From contig NZ_JAGJBY010000002.1 of assembly GCF_020010905.1 (NCBI RefSeq), positions 4,030,001 to 4,094,000 on the forward strand: 64,000 nt of DNA, written 5' to 3'. Position numbers and translations under genes: made by a program. Shown here one piece after another: positions 56,562 through 64,000 of the stretch (positions within the stretch are counted from its first letter, which is position 1; every line of letters begins with the position of its first letter). Below the pieces are notes generated by a model. It did not search any database and was not told the origin of the DNA. It was given only the letters and a program-made list of their open reading frames with translations. This DNA comes from Streptomyces acidiscabies (GTDB lineage Bacteria > Actinomycetota > Actinomycetes > Streptomycetales > Streptomycetaceae).

Positions 56562-57368
56562 TTACCGGTAGGTGATGTCTGACGTGCGGTAGATGCAGTT
56601 CCTGCCGTCGGGACCAGAGCCGGTCTTGACCGGTTCACCCGCGGTCACGCCGCGGAACTTCTGGCAGACGACGATCTTCCGGCTCCGGTCGCCGACGATC
56701 GTGACGCGGCTGATCCGGGCTGTGTCGCCGAGGTTGGGGTTGATGCCGACGACGTCGACGCCGGGCGCCCGGACGGTGACGTTGTCGATCACGACATGCC
56801 GCTGGTACTGCTTCTTGCAGACCCCGCAGGAGCGGTAGAGCTTGCCGAAGTCCTCGACCTGGAAGTTGCGGATGGTGAACGTGCCGGGGCCGTTGTGCTG
56901 GAACACCTTGTCGGCGGCCCTGCGGGCACCCCCGCCGTCGACGGTCATGGTCTGGTTCGCCCGGGTGCTCTTGAAGGTGGCCGCGTCCTCGCCGACGTCC
57001 TCCCACCAGACGTTGCGCAGGGTGCAGGTGCCCCGGCAGTGGATGCCGTCGGCGGCCGGGGAGCCGATGATCACGTTCGAGACCGTGGCGCCGTCGGCGA
57101 GTTCGAGGACCGGCGGCTGGTTCTCGCTCTGGTCACCGCCGCCGAGGGCGCCGGTGCCGACGAAGCGCGTGAAGTCGAAGTTGCGAGTGCCGCTGACCGG
57201 GATCGTCGCGGAGACGCGCTGGGTGCGTTTCGCGGCCGGCCAGTCCGCAGCGGGCCGGACGGCGGTGGCCTCGGAAGGCCCGGCCGACGAGTCGGCGACG
57301 GCGAGAGCGGGGCCGGCGGAGAGCAGGAGAACGGCCAGTGGCACATATATGCCTGTGCGGTGTTTCAT
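56562..57368 (-). CDS. secreted pectate lyase (PL3)
   Basis: 268 residues from ATG 57368; further in-frame starts lie upstream. The signal peptide is TGIYVPLAVLLLSAGPALAV. The beta-helix enzyme has LELADGATVSNVIIGSPAAD, GIHCRGTCTLRNVWWEDVGE with the calcium-binding Asp, ADKVFQHNGPGTFTIRNFQV, and Cys pairs, as in PL3. It cuts polygalacturonate. It forms an operon with the GH12 gene, fitting a plant-cell-wall-attacking role. Confidence 0.9.
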   Translation of the reverse strand: MKHRTGIYVPLAVLLLSAGPALAVADSSAGPSEATAVRPAADWPAAKRTQRVSATIPVSGTRNFDFTRFVGTGALGGGDQSENQPPVLELADGATVSNVIIGSPAADGIHCRGTCTLRNVWWEDVGEDAATFKSTRANQTMTVDGGGARRAADKVFQHNGPGTFTIRNFQVEDFGKLYRSCGVCKKQYQRHVVIDNVTVRAPGVDVVGINPNLGDTARISRVTIVGDRSRKIVVCQKFRGVTAGEPVKTGSGPDGRNCIYRTSDITYR

Positions 57369-57454
57369 GCACGAAACGTCACCAGTCATGTACACATCGC
57401 GCATGTCGGATGACCCGAACGTGTACCGGGGTGCCACCGCCGGCCGGGCTCAGG

Positions 57455-58240
57455 TCACCTCCCCGGCGCAGGCCTCACCGTCAGAATCTGCTGCGCCTGC
57501 CCGACCGGCCCGCGGACGTCGTACAGCACCGTGCTGGTCAGCCCCTGCCCCGTCGGCCCGAACGTGACGGTCGTGTCGAGCCCCGTCCACGGCCCCTCGG
57601 GCTGCCGGTGGAGGTGGACCGTGAGGTCCACGTTGGGGAACATCCACTCCGTCGGGGGACGGCGTACGGCGACGCCGTTGGCCGTGTCGACGAGCGTGAG
57701 GAACGAGGTCAGCGGGCTGACCGGCTCGCCCGCGACGAGGTCGTACGGCGAGGAGATCCACGCGGTCCCCCGACCCGGCACCGGCGGCGCGGGCATCCGT
57801 ACGTCGAGCGACGCGACGTACCCGCCCGGCCACAGCTCGGCCATCGGCCAGGACGGCAACGACTGGGGCGGCGGCAGGAGTTCACCCGTACCGCCCGCCA
57901 CCGAGGTCGTGTCGACGGCCGTCAGCAGCCAGCCGCGCGCCCGGACCACGGGGCGGTCCGCGATGCGTACGACGGCCTCGATCAGCTCGATCGTGCGGCC
58001 CGGCCGGACCGTCTCCACCTCGATCTCACACTCGTCCAGGGCGAGCCGGCCCAGGATGTCGTAGCTGACGCGGGACAGGAGCAGACCGGGGCGGTCGGCG
58101 AGGTGCTGGTCCATGGCGTGGACGATCAGACCGCCCAGCGGACTGAAGTGCTGCTCGTCCGGAGCCCAGGCGCCCTGCGCGTGGTGCGTCGGCTTGAAGC
58201 GGTGCTCGTCGATGCGCTCGTAATAGCTGCCGGGGGTCAA
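57455..58240 (-). CDS. thioesterase-like hot-dog-fold protein
   Basis: 261 residues, two hot-dog halves. YYERIDEHRFKPTHHAQGAW, FSPLGGLIVHAMDQHLADRP, LLSRVSYDILGRLALDECEI and VETVRPGRTIELIEAVVRIA match the TesB/acyl-CoA thioesterase-like group. The start is TTG 58240 with GGAAAGG upstream. Substrate unknown. Confidence 0.8.
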   Translation of the reverse strand: MTPGSYYERIDEHRFKPTHHAQGAWAPDEQHFSPLGGLIVHAMDQHLADRPGLLLSRVSYDILGRLALDECEIEVETVRPGRTIELIEAVVRIADRPVVRARGWLLTAVDTTSVAGGTGELLPPPQSLPSWPMAELWPGGYVASLDVRMPAPPVPGRGTAWISSPYDLVAGEPVSPLTSFLTLVDTANGVAVRRPPTEWMFPNVDLTVHLHRQPEGPWTGLDTTVTFGPTGQGLTSTVLYDVRGPVGQAQQILTVRPAPGR

Positions 58241-58295
58241 GACGGACCTTTCCTCGGGGGCGCTGCTGTCACGGGGGATGGTAACAACGTGGTCG

Positions 58296-58622
58296 TTACA
58301 ACAGGTTCAGCAAGGCCACGTACACGGCCGTCCCGAGGCCCACACTGAGGATCGTCCGGCGGCCGAACGCCAGGTGGACGACGACCGTGACGGCGACCGC
58401 GAGCAGCGCGTACCCGGCGCCGTGCGGGTCCTCGGTCACCGTGCCGTGCAGCGCGGTCACCGCGAGGACCAGCAGGATCCCGACCGGCATCCACACCGCG
58501 AGCCGCGCGACCAGCGCCGAGTCCCGCAGGCGGCCCAGCAGCGCGAACGGCAGGGCGCGCAGGGCGAAGGTGATGCCGAAGACGATCGCGAGGACGGCCA
58601 GCAGGTACGGCGTGCTAGGCAT
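58296..58622 (-). CDS. azlD: AzlD branched-chain amino-acid export subunit
   Basis: 108 residues, four membrane helices: YLLAVLAIVFGITFALRALP, a VARLAVWMPVGILLVLAVTA helix, and two more. The partner AzlC overlaps by 8 bases. AzlCD exports branched-chain amino acids or analogues; LIV-export activity is known for the family. Confidence 0.92.
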   Translation of the reverse strand: MPSTPYLLAVLAIVFGITFALRALPFALLGRLRDSALVARLAVWMPVGILLVLAVTALHGTVTEDPHGAGYALLAVAVTVVVHLAFGRRTILSVGLGTAVYVALLNLL

Positions 58623-59355
58623 CGGCGGCGGTCCGTTCCGTGAGGGCGTGGCGGGCCAGGAGCAGGCCCACGAACAGGAGCAGCGCCGTGAACATCGCGA
58701 CGCCCGGCGTCAGGAGCAGCGCGACCGTGACGCTCGCCCCGGCCAGCAGGGCGGACGGGACCTCGGCGCGGGAGCGGAACGCGTCCAGCGTCAGCACCGT
58801 GAACAGCGCGCACAGCGCGAACTCCAGGCCCTTCACCGGAGCGGACAGCGCGCTGCCCAGGGCCACGCCGAGCAGGCCGCCGCCGACCCAGTACGCCTCG
58901 CACGCCGCCTGCATCGCCAGCAGCCTCGGCGCCGAGCGCTCGTGCTCGGGGAGCGACGCGTTGACCGCGTACGCCTCGTCGATCATCGCGTACACCGCGT
59001 ACGTCCTGGCCAGGGGGTGTTTCACCAGGTGCAGGGGGAACGAGAACGCGTAGAACACGTGGCGGAAGTTGACGACCAGGACGGTCACCGCGATCGCCGC
59101 GAGCGGGGTGGTGCTCGCGATCATGCCGACGAGGAGGAGTTCCAGGGAACCGGCGAAGGCGGCGAGGGAGAGGGCGGGGGTGAGCCACCAGGGGAGGCCG
59201 GCCTGGAGGATCAGGAGGCCGAGGGCTATGCCCAGGGGGAAGATGCCGAGGCCGGCGGAGAAGGAGTCGCGGATGCCGTCGGCGAGCTGGCGGCGGGTGG
59301 GCTGGGGTGCTTGCGGAGGTTGCGGTGTGATGATCGGACTGGCTGATTGCTGCAC
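58615..59355 (-). CDS. azlC: AzlC branched-chain amino-acid transport protein
   Basis: 246 residues from GTG 59355. About seven membrane helices: SFSAGLGIFPLGIALGLLIL, ALSLAAFAGSLELLLVGMIA, FRHVFYAFSFPLHLVKHP, LLAMQAACEAYWVGGGLLGV. It forms the exporter with AzlD. It is divergent from an Lrp-type regulator, 79 bases away, which is its likely controller. Confidence 0.92.
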   Translation of the reverse strand: MQQSASPIITPQPPQAPQPTRRQLADGIRDSFSAGLGIFPLGIALGLLILQAGLPWWLTPALSLAAFAGSLELLLVGMIASTTPLAAIAVTVLVVNFRHVFYAFSFPLHLVKHPLARTYAVYAMIDEAYAVNASLPEHERSAPRLLAMQAACEAYWVGGGLLGVALGSALSAPVKGLEFALCALFTVLTLDAFRSRAEVPSALLAGASVTVALLLTPGVAMFTALLLFVGLLLARHALTERTAADA

Positions 59356-59434
59356 CCCTTCATGCTCCCGCGAAACGCGCGACAAGTGGTTGCGAAAATT
59401 GCCCTGTGGGTGCCTTGTGGAGCAATCTTCTTCC

Positions 59435-59875
59435 ATGGATGCGATCGATCTGGCAATCATCTCCGAGCTGGAGCGGGACGGCCGTCTCAGCAACGTCCAC
59501 CTCGCCGCCCGCGTCGGCCTCACCACCGGGCCCTGTCTGCGCCGGGTCCAGCGGCTGGAGGCCGAGGGGGTGATCCAGGGGTACCGGGCCGTCATCGACC
59601 CCGCCGCCCGGGGCCGCTCCTTCGAGGTGCTGATCGATCTCAGCCTGGAGTCGCAGGACGCGGCGACCGTCGAACGCTTCGAGGAGACCCTCGCCCGGGC
59701 GGACGAGGTCCTGGAGCTGCGGCGGCTCTTCGGCGCCCCCGACTATTTCGTACGGGTCGCCGTCGCCGACCTCACCGCGTACGAGACCTTCATGAGCACG
59801 CGGGTCATGACCATCCCCGGCATCAGGAACATCGTCTCCCACTTCACGATGAAGAACGTCAAGCAGCTGCCCTGA
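59435..59875 (+). CDS. Lrp/AsnC family transcriptional regulator
   Basis: 146 residues. DAIDLAIISELERDGRLSNV, HLAARVGLTTGPCLRRVQRL and EAEGVIQGYRAVIDPAARGR form the helix-turn-helix; the RAM domain (LIDLSLESQDAATVERFEET, FGAPDYFVRVAVADLTAYET) binds amino acids. It probably senses leucine or related amino acids and activates azlCD. The upstream gap is less GC-rich (TTGCGAAAATTGCCC), as expected of an Lrp site. Confidence 0.94.
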   Translation: MDAIDLAIISELERDGRLSNVHLAARVGLTTGPCLRRVQRLEAEGVIQGYRAVIDPAARGRSFEVLIDLSLESQDAATVERFEETLARADEVLELRRLFGAPDYFVRVAVADLTAYETFMSTRVMTIPGIRNIVSHFTMKNVKQLP

Positions 59876-59879
59876 CGGC

Positions 59880-59885
59880 TACTGT
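59880..59885 (+). promoter_or_regulatory. -10 box (TACTGT) for a leaderless mRNA
   Basis: TACTGT ends 6 bases before the ATG at 59892, overlapping the end of the Lrp gene by none. There is no ribosome site. Confidence 0.45.
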
Positions 59886-59891
59886 GCCCGG

Positions 59892-60605
59892 ATGTACGGG
59901 AGTTACCGAACGGACAGGCTGTGGGCCACGGCGGGGATCTCCTTCGCCGTGCTGCTGGTCGGGTCGCTGGTCGCGGCGGCCGGAATGCTGGAGTTCGACG
60001 AGGAGTGCATGCACGGACTGGTCGAAGGGCCGGGGCAGTTGCTGCGGACCCGCGACCAGGCGTTCCCGCCGGCCACCGTCTGCGAGTTCGAGGGCGGGGA
60101 GGTGTCGTCCATCGGCGGCCACGGACCGTTCGACGTGCTGATGTGGGCCGGGATGGTGCTCCTCGTGACCTGCCTGCTGGTCGCCCTCGTCGCCGAGTGC
60201 CTGGAACCGCCGCTCGGCGGACGGTTCGTCGAGCCGATGACCAGGGCCGAGAAACTCGGGCGCACCCGCGTGGTGTTCTTCGTGTTCGGCTCCGTGTTCG
60301 TGCTCGTGTACACGCTGGTCGGCTGGCAGTTGCTCGCGGGCCCCTCGTCGGCCTGCTCCCGGGGAGGGGACTGGGGGACCAACCCGCCGCGAACCCTGGA
60401 CTACAACTTCCTCCCACCACAGGCGACTTGCCAGTACACCAGCGGCAGCACGAGCCGCCTCAACCCCGAGTGGGCCGCGTCCCTCGCGACCGAACTCGCC
60501 GTCCCCGCCCTCCTCGCGGGAACCGGATACACCCTCGCCCGGCGCAGGTCGGCCGAGGAACGCCGTACGGCTCCCGACCGGAGCCGGGAGTCGCAGGCGT
60601 CGTAA
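59892..60605 (+). CDS. membrane protein of unknown function
   Basis: 237 residues. Membrane helices near 13-33 (GISFAVLLVGSLVAAAGM), 80-102 (MWAGMVLLVTCLLVALVA) and 128-150 (RVVFFVFGSVFVLVYTLVGW), plus one near 200-220. Cys residues in the outer loops (EECMHG, VCEFEGG, SACSRGG, TCQYTSG) could pair. No known family. It is convergent with the xylanase gene. Confidence 0.7.
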   Translation: MYGSYRTDRLWATAGISFAVLLVGSLVAAAGMLEFDEECMHGLVEGPGQLLRTRDQAFPPATVCEFEGGEVSSIGGHGPFDVLMWAGMVLLVTCLLVALVAECLEPPLGGRFVEPMTRAEKLGRTRVVFFVFGSVFVLVYTLVGWQLLAGPSSACSRGGDWGTNPPRTLDYNFLPPQATCQYTSGSTSRLNPEWAASLATELAVPALLAGTGYTLARRRSAEERRTAPDRSRESQAS

Positions 60606-60613
60606 CTCGCTGG

Positions 60614-62638
60614 TCAGCAGGTCGAGTTGGTCTGCGTGAGGAGGCCCAGGCGCCACGGGAGACTGTTGTAATCGCCGCCCGCGCTGGGGTTCATGCCCTG
60701 GTAGAGGTACTGGAGACGGCACGACGGGATGGTCAGCGTCTGGTCGTACCCGGCCCGGATCATCTCGCCGTGGCTGATGTCACGCGTCCAACTACCCGCC
60801 GGGAACGTCACGTTGGTGGACCGGGCGAACGGGTTCGACTCCGACGCCGCGAGCTGCGTCCACGAACCGGCGATGCTCGGTGACGTCCACGAGCGGAAGT
60901 ACCGCCTGCCGTCCGAGCCGATCGCCTCGATCAACAGCACGTACTGGTCGCTGCCTTGGACTTTGTACACGTTGCTCGCCTCGAACATCGCGTACTTCGA
61001 GTCCTGCGCGGCGATCACCGTGTTCGTGAACCCGTTCGGGAACTGGGAGAGCGAGGTCTGTGAGCGGTAGAGGTGGCCGTTGTCGTCGGAGGAGAACAGG
61101 TAGCAGTTGGAGGCGTCGCAGATCACCCACATGTCGACCCAGTACCCGTTGCCGATGTTCTGCCGGATGATGTCGGGCATCGACGGGTAGAAGTTGCGGG
61201 GCGCGCTCCAGCCGTTGGGGTTGGAGATGTCGCGGTTGGTGGAGTACGAGGCGTTGCCGGTCTGGTAGACGAGGTACCAAAGCCCCTGCGGCGCGAAGTA
61301 GAAGACCTGCGGCGCGGCCCGGTACCCGGCGCCGATCGGCGTGCGGTCCAGGTAGTAGTGCGTGGCGTTCGCGGCCTGCGACCAGTCGGTGAAGTTCAGG
61401 TACACCAGGTTGTATCCGGCACTGTTCGCGACGCTCGCGAAGACGTGGTACTTGCCGTTGTAGTACACGACCGAGGGGTCCTTCAGCCCGGCGATGTTGT
61501 GCGTCGAGTCGGACTTGGGGGACATCAGGATGCCGCTGGAACTCCAGGAGTAACTGGTGGGCAGGGCAGCCGCGTTGGTTTTCTCAACGGTCTGCGCCCG
61601 AGCGGCCGTCGGCGTGCCGCCCATCGTCGTCAGCACCGCGTTGTACGCCGGTTTCTTCGCCCCGTTGTTGTCGAACAGCAGCGGGTTCTGGCCGGTACGC
61701 CACGAGTCGCTGTCCCGGATGCCCCACACGGTGATCCCGTTGCAGCGCGGGACGTTGAGGCAGGCGCGCACGGCGTTGGAGTAGGCCGTGGTCCCGGCCT
61801 GCGGGATGTCCAGCTCGGTGAGCTGTACGTCGACGCCGAGCGCCGCGAAGTTCGCCAGCGTCGTCTGGAACGTGGACGGGGGTCCGCCCGCGCCGAAGTG
61901 GGACTGGAAGCCGACGCAGTCGATCGGCACGCCACGGGACTTGAAGTCGCGGACCATGCGGTAGACGCCCTGCGTCTTCGCCGCGTTCCAGTCCTCGATG
62001 TTGTAGTCGTTGTAGCAGAGCTTCGCCGCCGGGTCGGCGCTGCGGGCGGTACGGAACGCGGTCTCGATGTACCCGTCGCCGAGCACGTTCTGGAACACGG
62101 TCGACCGGCGACCGCCGGTGCCGTCCGCGAACGCCTCGTTGACGACGTCCCACGAGTGGACGCGGCCCTTGTAGTGGTTCGCGAGCTGCGTGATGTGGTT
62201 GTTCATGACGTCGCGCAGCGTGTTCGCGTCGCCGATCGAGCCGACCCAGCCCGGGAGTTGGGAGTGCCAGACCATCGTGTGGCCGCGCAGCTTCTGACCG
62301 TGCGACGACGCCTGGTTCGCGATCTGGTCGCCGGGGCCGAAGTTGAACGAGCCGCGGGAGGGTTCGACCGTGTCCCACTTCATCTCGTTCTCGGCGGTGA
62401 CCTGGTTGAACTCCCGGTTCAGGACCGTCGAGTATACCGACTGGCTCAGCTTGAACCCGGCGATCGCGGCGCCGAAGTACCGCCCCGACTGGGCGGCTTG
62501 GGCGCCGAGCGTGGACGCCTTGATCGCGGGAGCGGGTGCTGGAGCGTCTTTCGGTACGGCCGCCGCCGTACCGCCGGCCAGCAGCGTGACCGCCGCCAGC
62601 GCGCCCAGCAGGGCGGGTTGTCGTGTTCGGAGATTCAT
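60614..62638 (-). CDS. secreted xylanase-arabinofuranosidase, GH10 plus GH62
   Basis: 674 residues. A signal peptide (PALLGALAAVTLLAGGTAAA) leads to GH10 (about 40-338): FNQVTAENEMKWDTVEPSRG, HTMVWHSQLPGWV, the acid/base Glu in WDVVNEAF (near 163) and nucleophile in QLTELDIP (near 273). A short linker precedes GH62 (about 365-674): LKDPSVVYYNGKYHVFASVA with the Asp base, YWVDMWVICDASNCYLFSSD, MFEASNVYKVQGSDQYVLLI with the Glu. It cleaves xylan and removes arabinose. Joined in one chain without a CBM, it is an efficient arabinoxylanase. The GH43 gene precedes it by 43 bases. Confidence 0.92.
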   Translation of the reverse strand: MNLRTRQPALLGALAAVTLLAGGTAAAVPKDAPAPAPAIKASTLGAQAAQSGRYFGAAIAGFKLSQSVYSTVLNREFNQVTAENEMKWDTVEPSRGSFNFGPGDQIANQASSHGQKLRGHTMVWHSQLPGWVGSIGDANTLRDVMNNHITQLANHYKGRVHSWDVVNEAFADGTGGRRSTVFQNVLGDGYIETAFRTARSADPAAKLCYNDYNIEDWNAAKTQGVYRMVRDFKSRGVPIDCVGFQSHFGAGGPPSTFQTTLANFAALGVDVQLTELDIPQAGTTAYSNAVRACLNVPRCNGITVWGIRDSDSWRTGQNPLLFDNNGAKKPAYNAVLTTMGGTPTAARAQTVEKTNAAALPTSYSWSSSGILMSPKSDSTHNIAGLKDPSVVYYNGKYHVFASVANSAGYNLVYLNFTDWSQAANATHYYLDRTPIGAGYRAAPQVFYFAPQGLWYLVYQTGNASYSTNRDISNPNGWSAPRNFYPSMPDIIRQNIGNGYWVDMWVICDASNCYLFSSDDNGHLYRSQTSLSQFPNGFTNTVIAAQDSKYAMFEASNVYKVQGSDQYVLLIEAIGSDGRRYFRSWTSPSIAGSWTQLAASESNPFARSTNVTFPAGSWTRDISHGEMIRAGYDQTLTIPSCRLQYLYQGMNPSAGGDYNSLPWRLGLLTQTNSTC

Positions 62639-62681
62639 GGTTCTCCTCGTACGGGATGCGGGTTCCTTGCGGGGTGTGCCG

Positions 62682-64000
62682 TCAGGGCACCGACACCTCG
62701 AACCGCGAGACGCGGACCGAACCGCCGAGCGCCCGAGTGGCGTGGTTGAAGAGGGCGAAGCGGTAACCCATGAAGAACTGCCAGGCGTTGCCCATCGAGA
62801 AGGCCGGGCCGAGCCGGGTGAACGTGACGCCGTCGAGGCTGTAGGAGAAGGTGCCGGAGCGGGCGGCGCCGGGCCGGATGTCCGCATTCGCGCGCAGCCA
62901 GAGCCTGTTGGCCGTCACGGGCACGCTCGCCGCCTCCGTGCCCGTCCCCGTCGTGTTCCAACTCCCGTCCATCGTCAGCCCGTTCACCATCACGAGCCGC
63001 GTCGCCGTACCCTCCCGCTTGACGCCGATCCACGCGGAGGAGTCCCGCAGCAGCGCGAGCCCCGCGCGGTCGCCGTCACGCATCGCGGTGACGTCCAAGA
63101 TGGCGGTCGCGGTCGAACTCGGGCCCTGGATACGGTGGGTGAGGGTGTTGCGGGCCCAGTACAGGTCGTTCGTGACCGTCGCCGTGGACAGCGTGAGGCC
63201 GTTGTTCACCGACCACTTGGTGTCGTCCGGGTTGTGGTTCCACTCCCACTTCGGCTTCAGCTTCGTACCGTCGAAGGTGTCGACGCCGATCATCGACGCG
63301 ACCTGACGCGGGGGAGTGGGCAGGACGGGGCTCGGATACGTCGATCCCCAGGCGCCGCCCACGAGTTGGAGCACCGGCCAGCCGTCCGACGTCCAGGTGA
63401 CCGGCGCGAGGACCGGGATCCGGCCGCCCGGATAGGCGTCCACGAAGGCGAGGTAGTACCAGGCGCCGGTCTGCGTCTGCACGAGCCCGCCCTGATGCGG
63501 GACCCCGCCGCCGGGCACCGGACCCGGCAGGTTCAGCAGCAACTGCCGTAGCGTGTACGGGCCGAAGGGGCCGCTGGTCGACTTCAGGACGTACTGGCCG
63601 TTCGCCGGGCGGGTCACGAAGATGTAGTAGTTGCCGCCGACCTTGTAGAACCGGGAGCCCTCCAGCGTCCCGATGCTCGCCGGGGTGCTGAACACCTGCT
63701 GCGCGCGCACCTGGCTCCGGCCGTCCGGCGCCAACTGGGCAACGCTGATCGTGGTGTTGCCGTACGCGACGTACATCGTGTCGTCCGTGTCGACCAGCAG
63801 CCCGGCGTCGTAGTACACGTTCCCCAGCGACGCCAACTGGCTCCACGGACCCTCCACCGAGGGCGCCGAGTAGAGGAACGTCCGCGCGAAGTCGATCTGG
63901 CCCAGCCAGTAGAACGTGCGGTTGCTCGGGCGGTAGGCCAGGGACGACGCCCAGATTCCGCGTACGTATCCCCGGCCGCCGTTCAGGTCGTACTTGGCGC
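62682..64000 (-). CDS. secreted GH43-type arabinosidase/xylosidase, partial at right edge
   Basis: The stop is at 62682 and the frame runs past 64000, so the N-terminus is missing. The visible part has YVRGIWASSLAYRPSNRTFY, GNVYYDAGLLVDTDDTMYVA with the pKa-modulating Asp, FSTPASIGTLEGSRFYKVGG with the acid Glu (EGSRFYK), and PGGGVPHQGGLVQTQTGAWY. The C-terminal 200 residues are a beta-sandwich typical of GH43 C2 domains. It acts on arabinoxylan or xylooligosaccharides. It lies upstream of the GH10-GH62 gene on the same strand. Confidence 0.9.
   Translation of the reverse strand, partial: AKYDLNGGRGYVRGIWASSLAYRPSNRTFYWLGQIDFARTFLYSAPSVEGPWSQLASLGNVYYDAGLLVDTDDTMYVAYGNTTISVAQLAPDGRSQVRAQQVFSTPASIGTLEGSRFYKVGGNYYIFVTRPANGQYVLKSTSGPFGPYTLRQLLLNLPGPVPGGGVPHQGGLVQTQTGAWYYLAFVDAYPGGRIPVLAPVTWTSDGWPVLQLVGGAWGSTYPSPVLPTPPRQVASMIGVDTFDGTKLKPKWEWNHNPDDTKWSVNNGLTLSTATVTNDLYWARNTLTHRIQGPSSTATAILDVTAMRDGDRAGLALLRDSSAWIGVKREGTATRLVMVNGLTMDGSWNTTGTGTEAASVPVTANRLWLRANADIRPGAARSGTFSYSLDGVTFTRLGPAFSMGNAWQFFMGYRFALFNHATRALGGSVRVSRFEVSVP

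Overview
This 64 kb window looks like chromosome from a Streptomyces or close relative. The base composition is very GC-rich with strong third-position G/C bias. GTG and TTG starts are common, and many adjacent genes overlap by 4 bases. The gene content fits too: secreted hydrolases with Sec signals, a Ser/Thr kinase, an ECF41 sigma factor, a DUF3152 protein, single-domain DhaM, macrolide glycosyltransferase and many TetR/MarR/PadR/IclR/LacI regulators. No tRNA, rRNA or CRISPR array was seen. Several genes are broken by single-base shifts; without reads these cannot be told apart from assembly errors. | Layout. 0-2.6 kb: the tail of an AraC regulator, a frameshifted unknown gene, a GNAT acetyltransferase and about 1.2 kb of non-coding DNA full of tandem repeats. 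2.6-7 kb: an FtsX-type permease and a DUF4333 protein, divergent from an orphan histidine kinase, then a PadR regulator. 7-12 kb: a 55-bp repeat array, an SGNH hydrolase, an FHA-like protein overlapping a membrane kinase with an extracellular transglycosylase-like domain, and a secreted beta-lactamase-like protein. 12-13.4 kb: a TnpB element with a divergent 49-residue ribbon-helix-helix gene. 13.4-23 kb: secreted proteins, an LLM oxidoreductase, a methyltransferase, a LacI regulator next to a secreted glycosidase, a response regulator/kinase/lipoprotein operon and a DUF3152 protein. 23-27 kb: an IclR regulon (VOC protein, class III CoA-transferase, citryl-CoA lyase-like enzyme, hydrolase). 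27-34 kb: an ECF41 sigma factor with a decayed NmrA-like partner, an XRE-cupin regulator, an IclR regulator, and an old-yellow-enzyme/dienoyl-CoA reductase with its PadR. 34-37 kb: a chitosanase, a 178-bp MITE-like element, then macrolide glycosyltransferase (with a leader peptide) and streptogramin acetyltransferase. 37-39 kb: the DhaKLM operon. 39-44 kb: a second DUF4333/histidine-kinase pair, a MarR regulator with a LigB-type dioxygenase, and fumarylacetoacetase. 44-50 kb: an insertion-sequence island with two IS5-type elements, a SUKH gene, a perfect hairpin, a frameshifted restriction-endonuclease/STAND-like NTPase and an IS630 relic. 50-64 kb: an MFS transporter, TetR/GNAT, MDMPI, MarR, 6-phosphogluconate dehydrogenase, GH12 plus PL3, a thioesterase-like protein, AzlCD with Lrp, a membrane protein, a GH10-GH62 xylanase/arabinofuranosidase and a GH43 enzyme running off the right edge. 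| Strongest candidates for something new. (1) Two paralogous divergent modules pair an orphan histidine kinase with a 123-residue DUF4333 protein; both kinases look leaderless and share an identical 71-nt stretch over the H-box. (2) A restriction-nuclease/STAND-like protein sits in an island whose elements are chained through shared TTA sites. (3) An FHA-like protein is coupled to a receptor-like kinase with a transglycosylase-like sensor. Several regulators also have clear palindromic operators that tie them to nearby genes.
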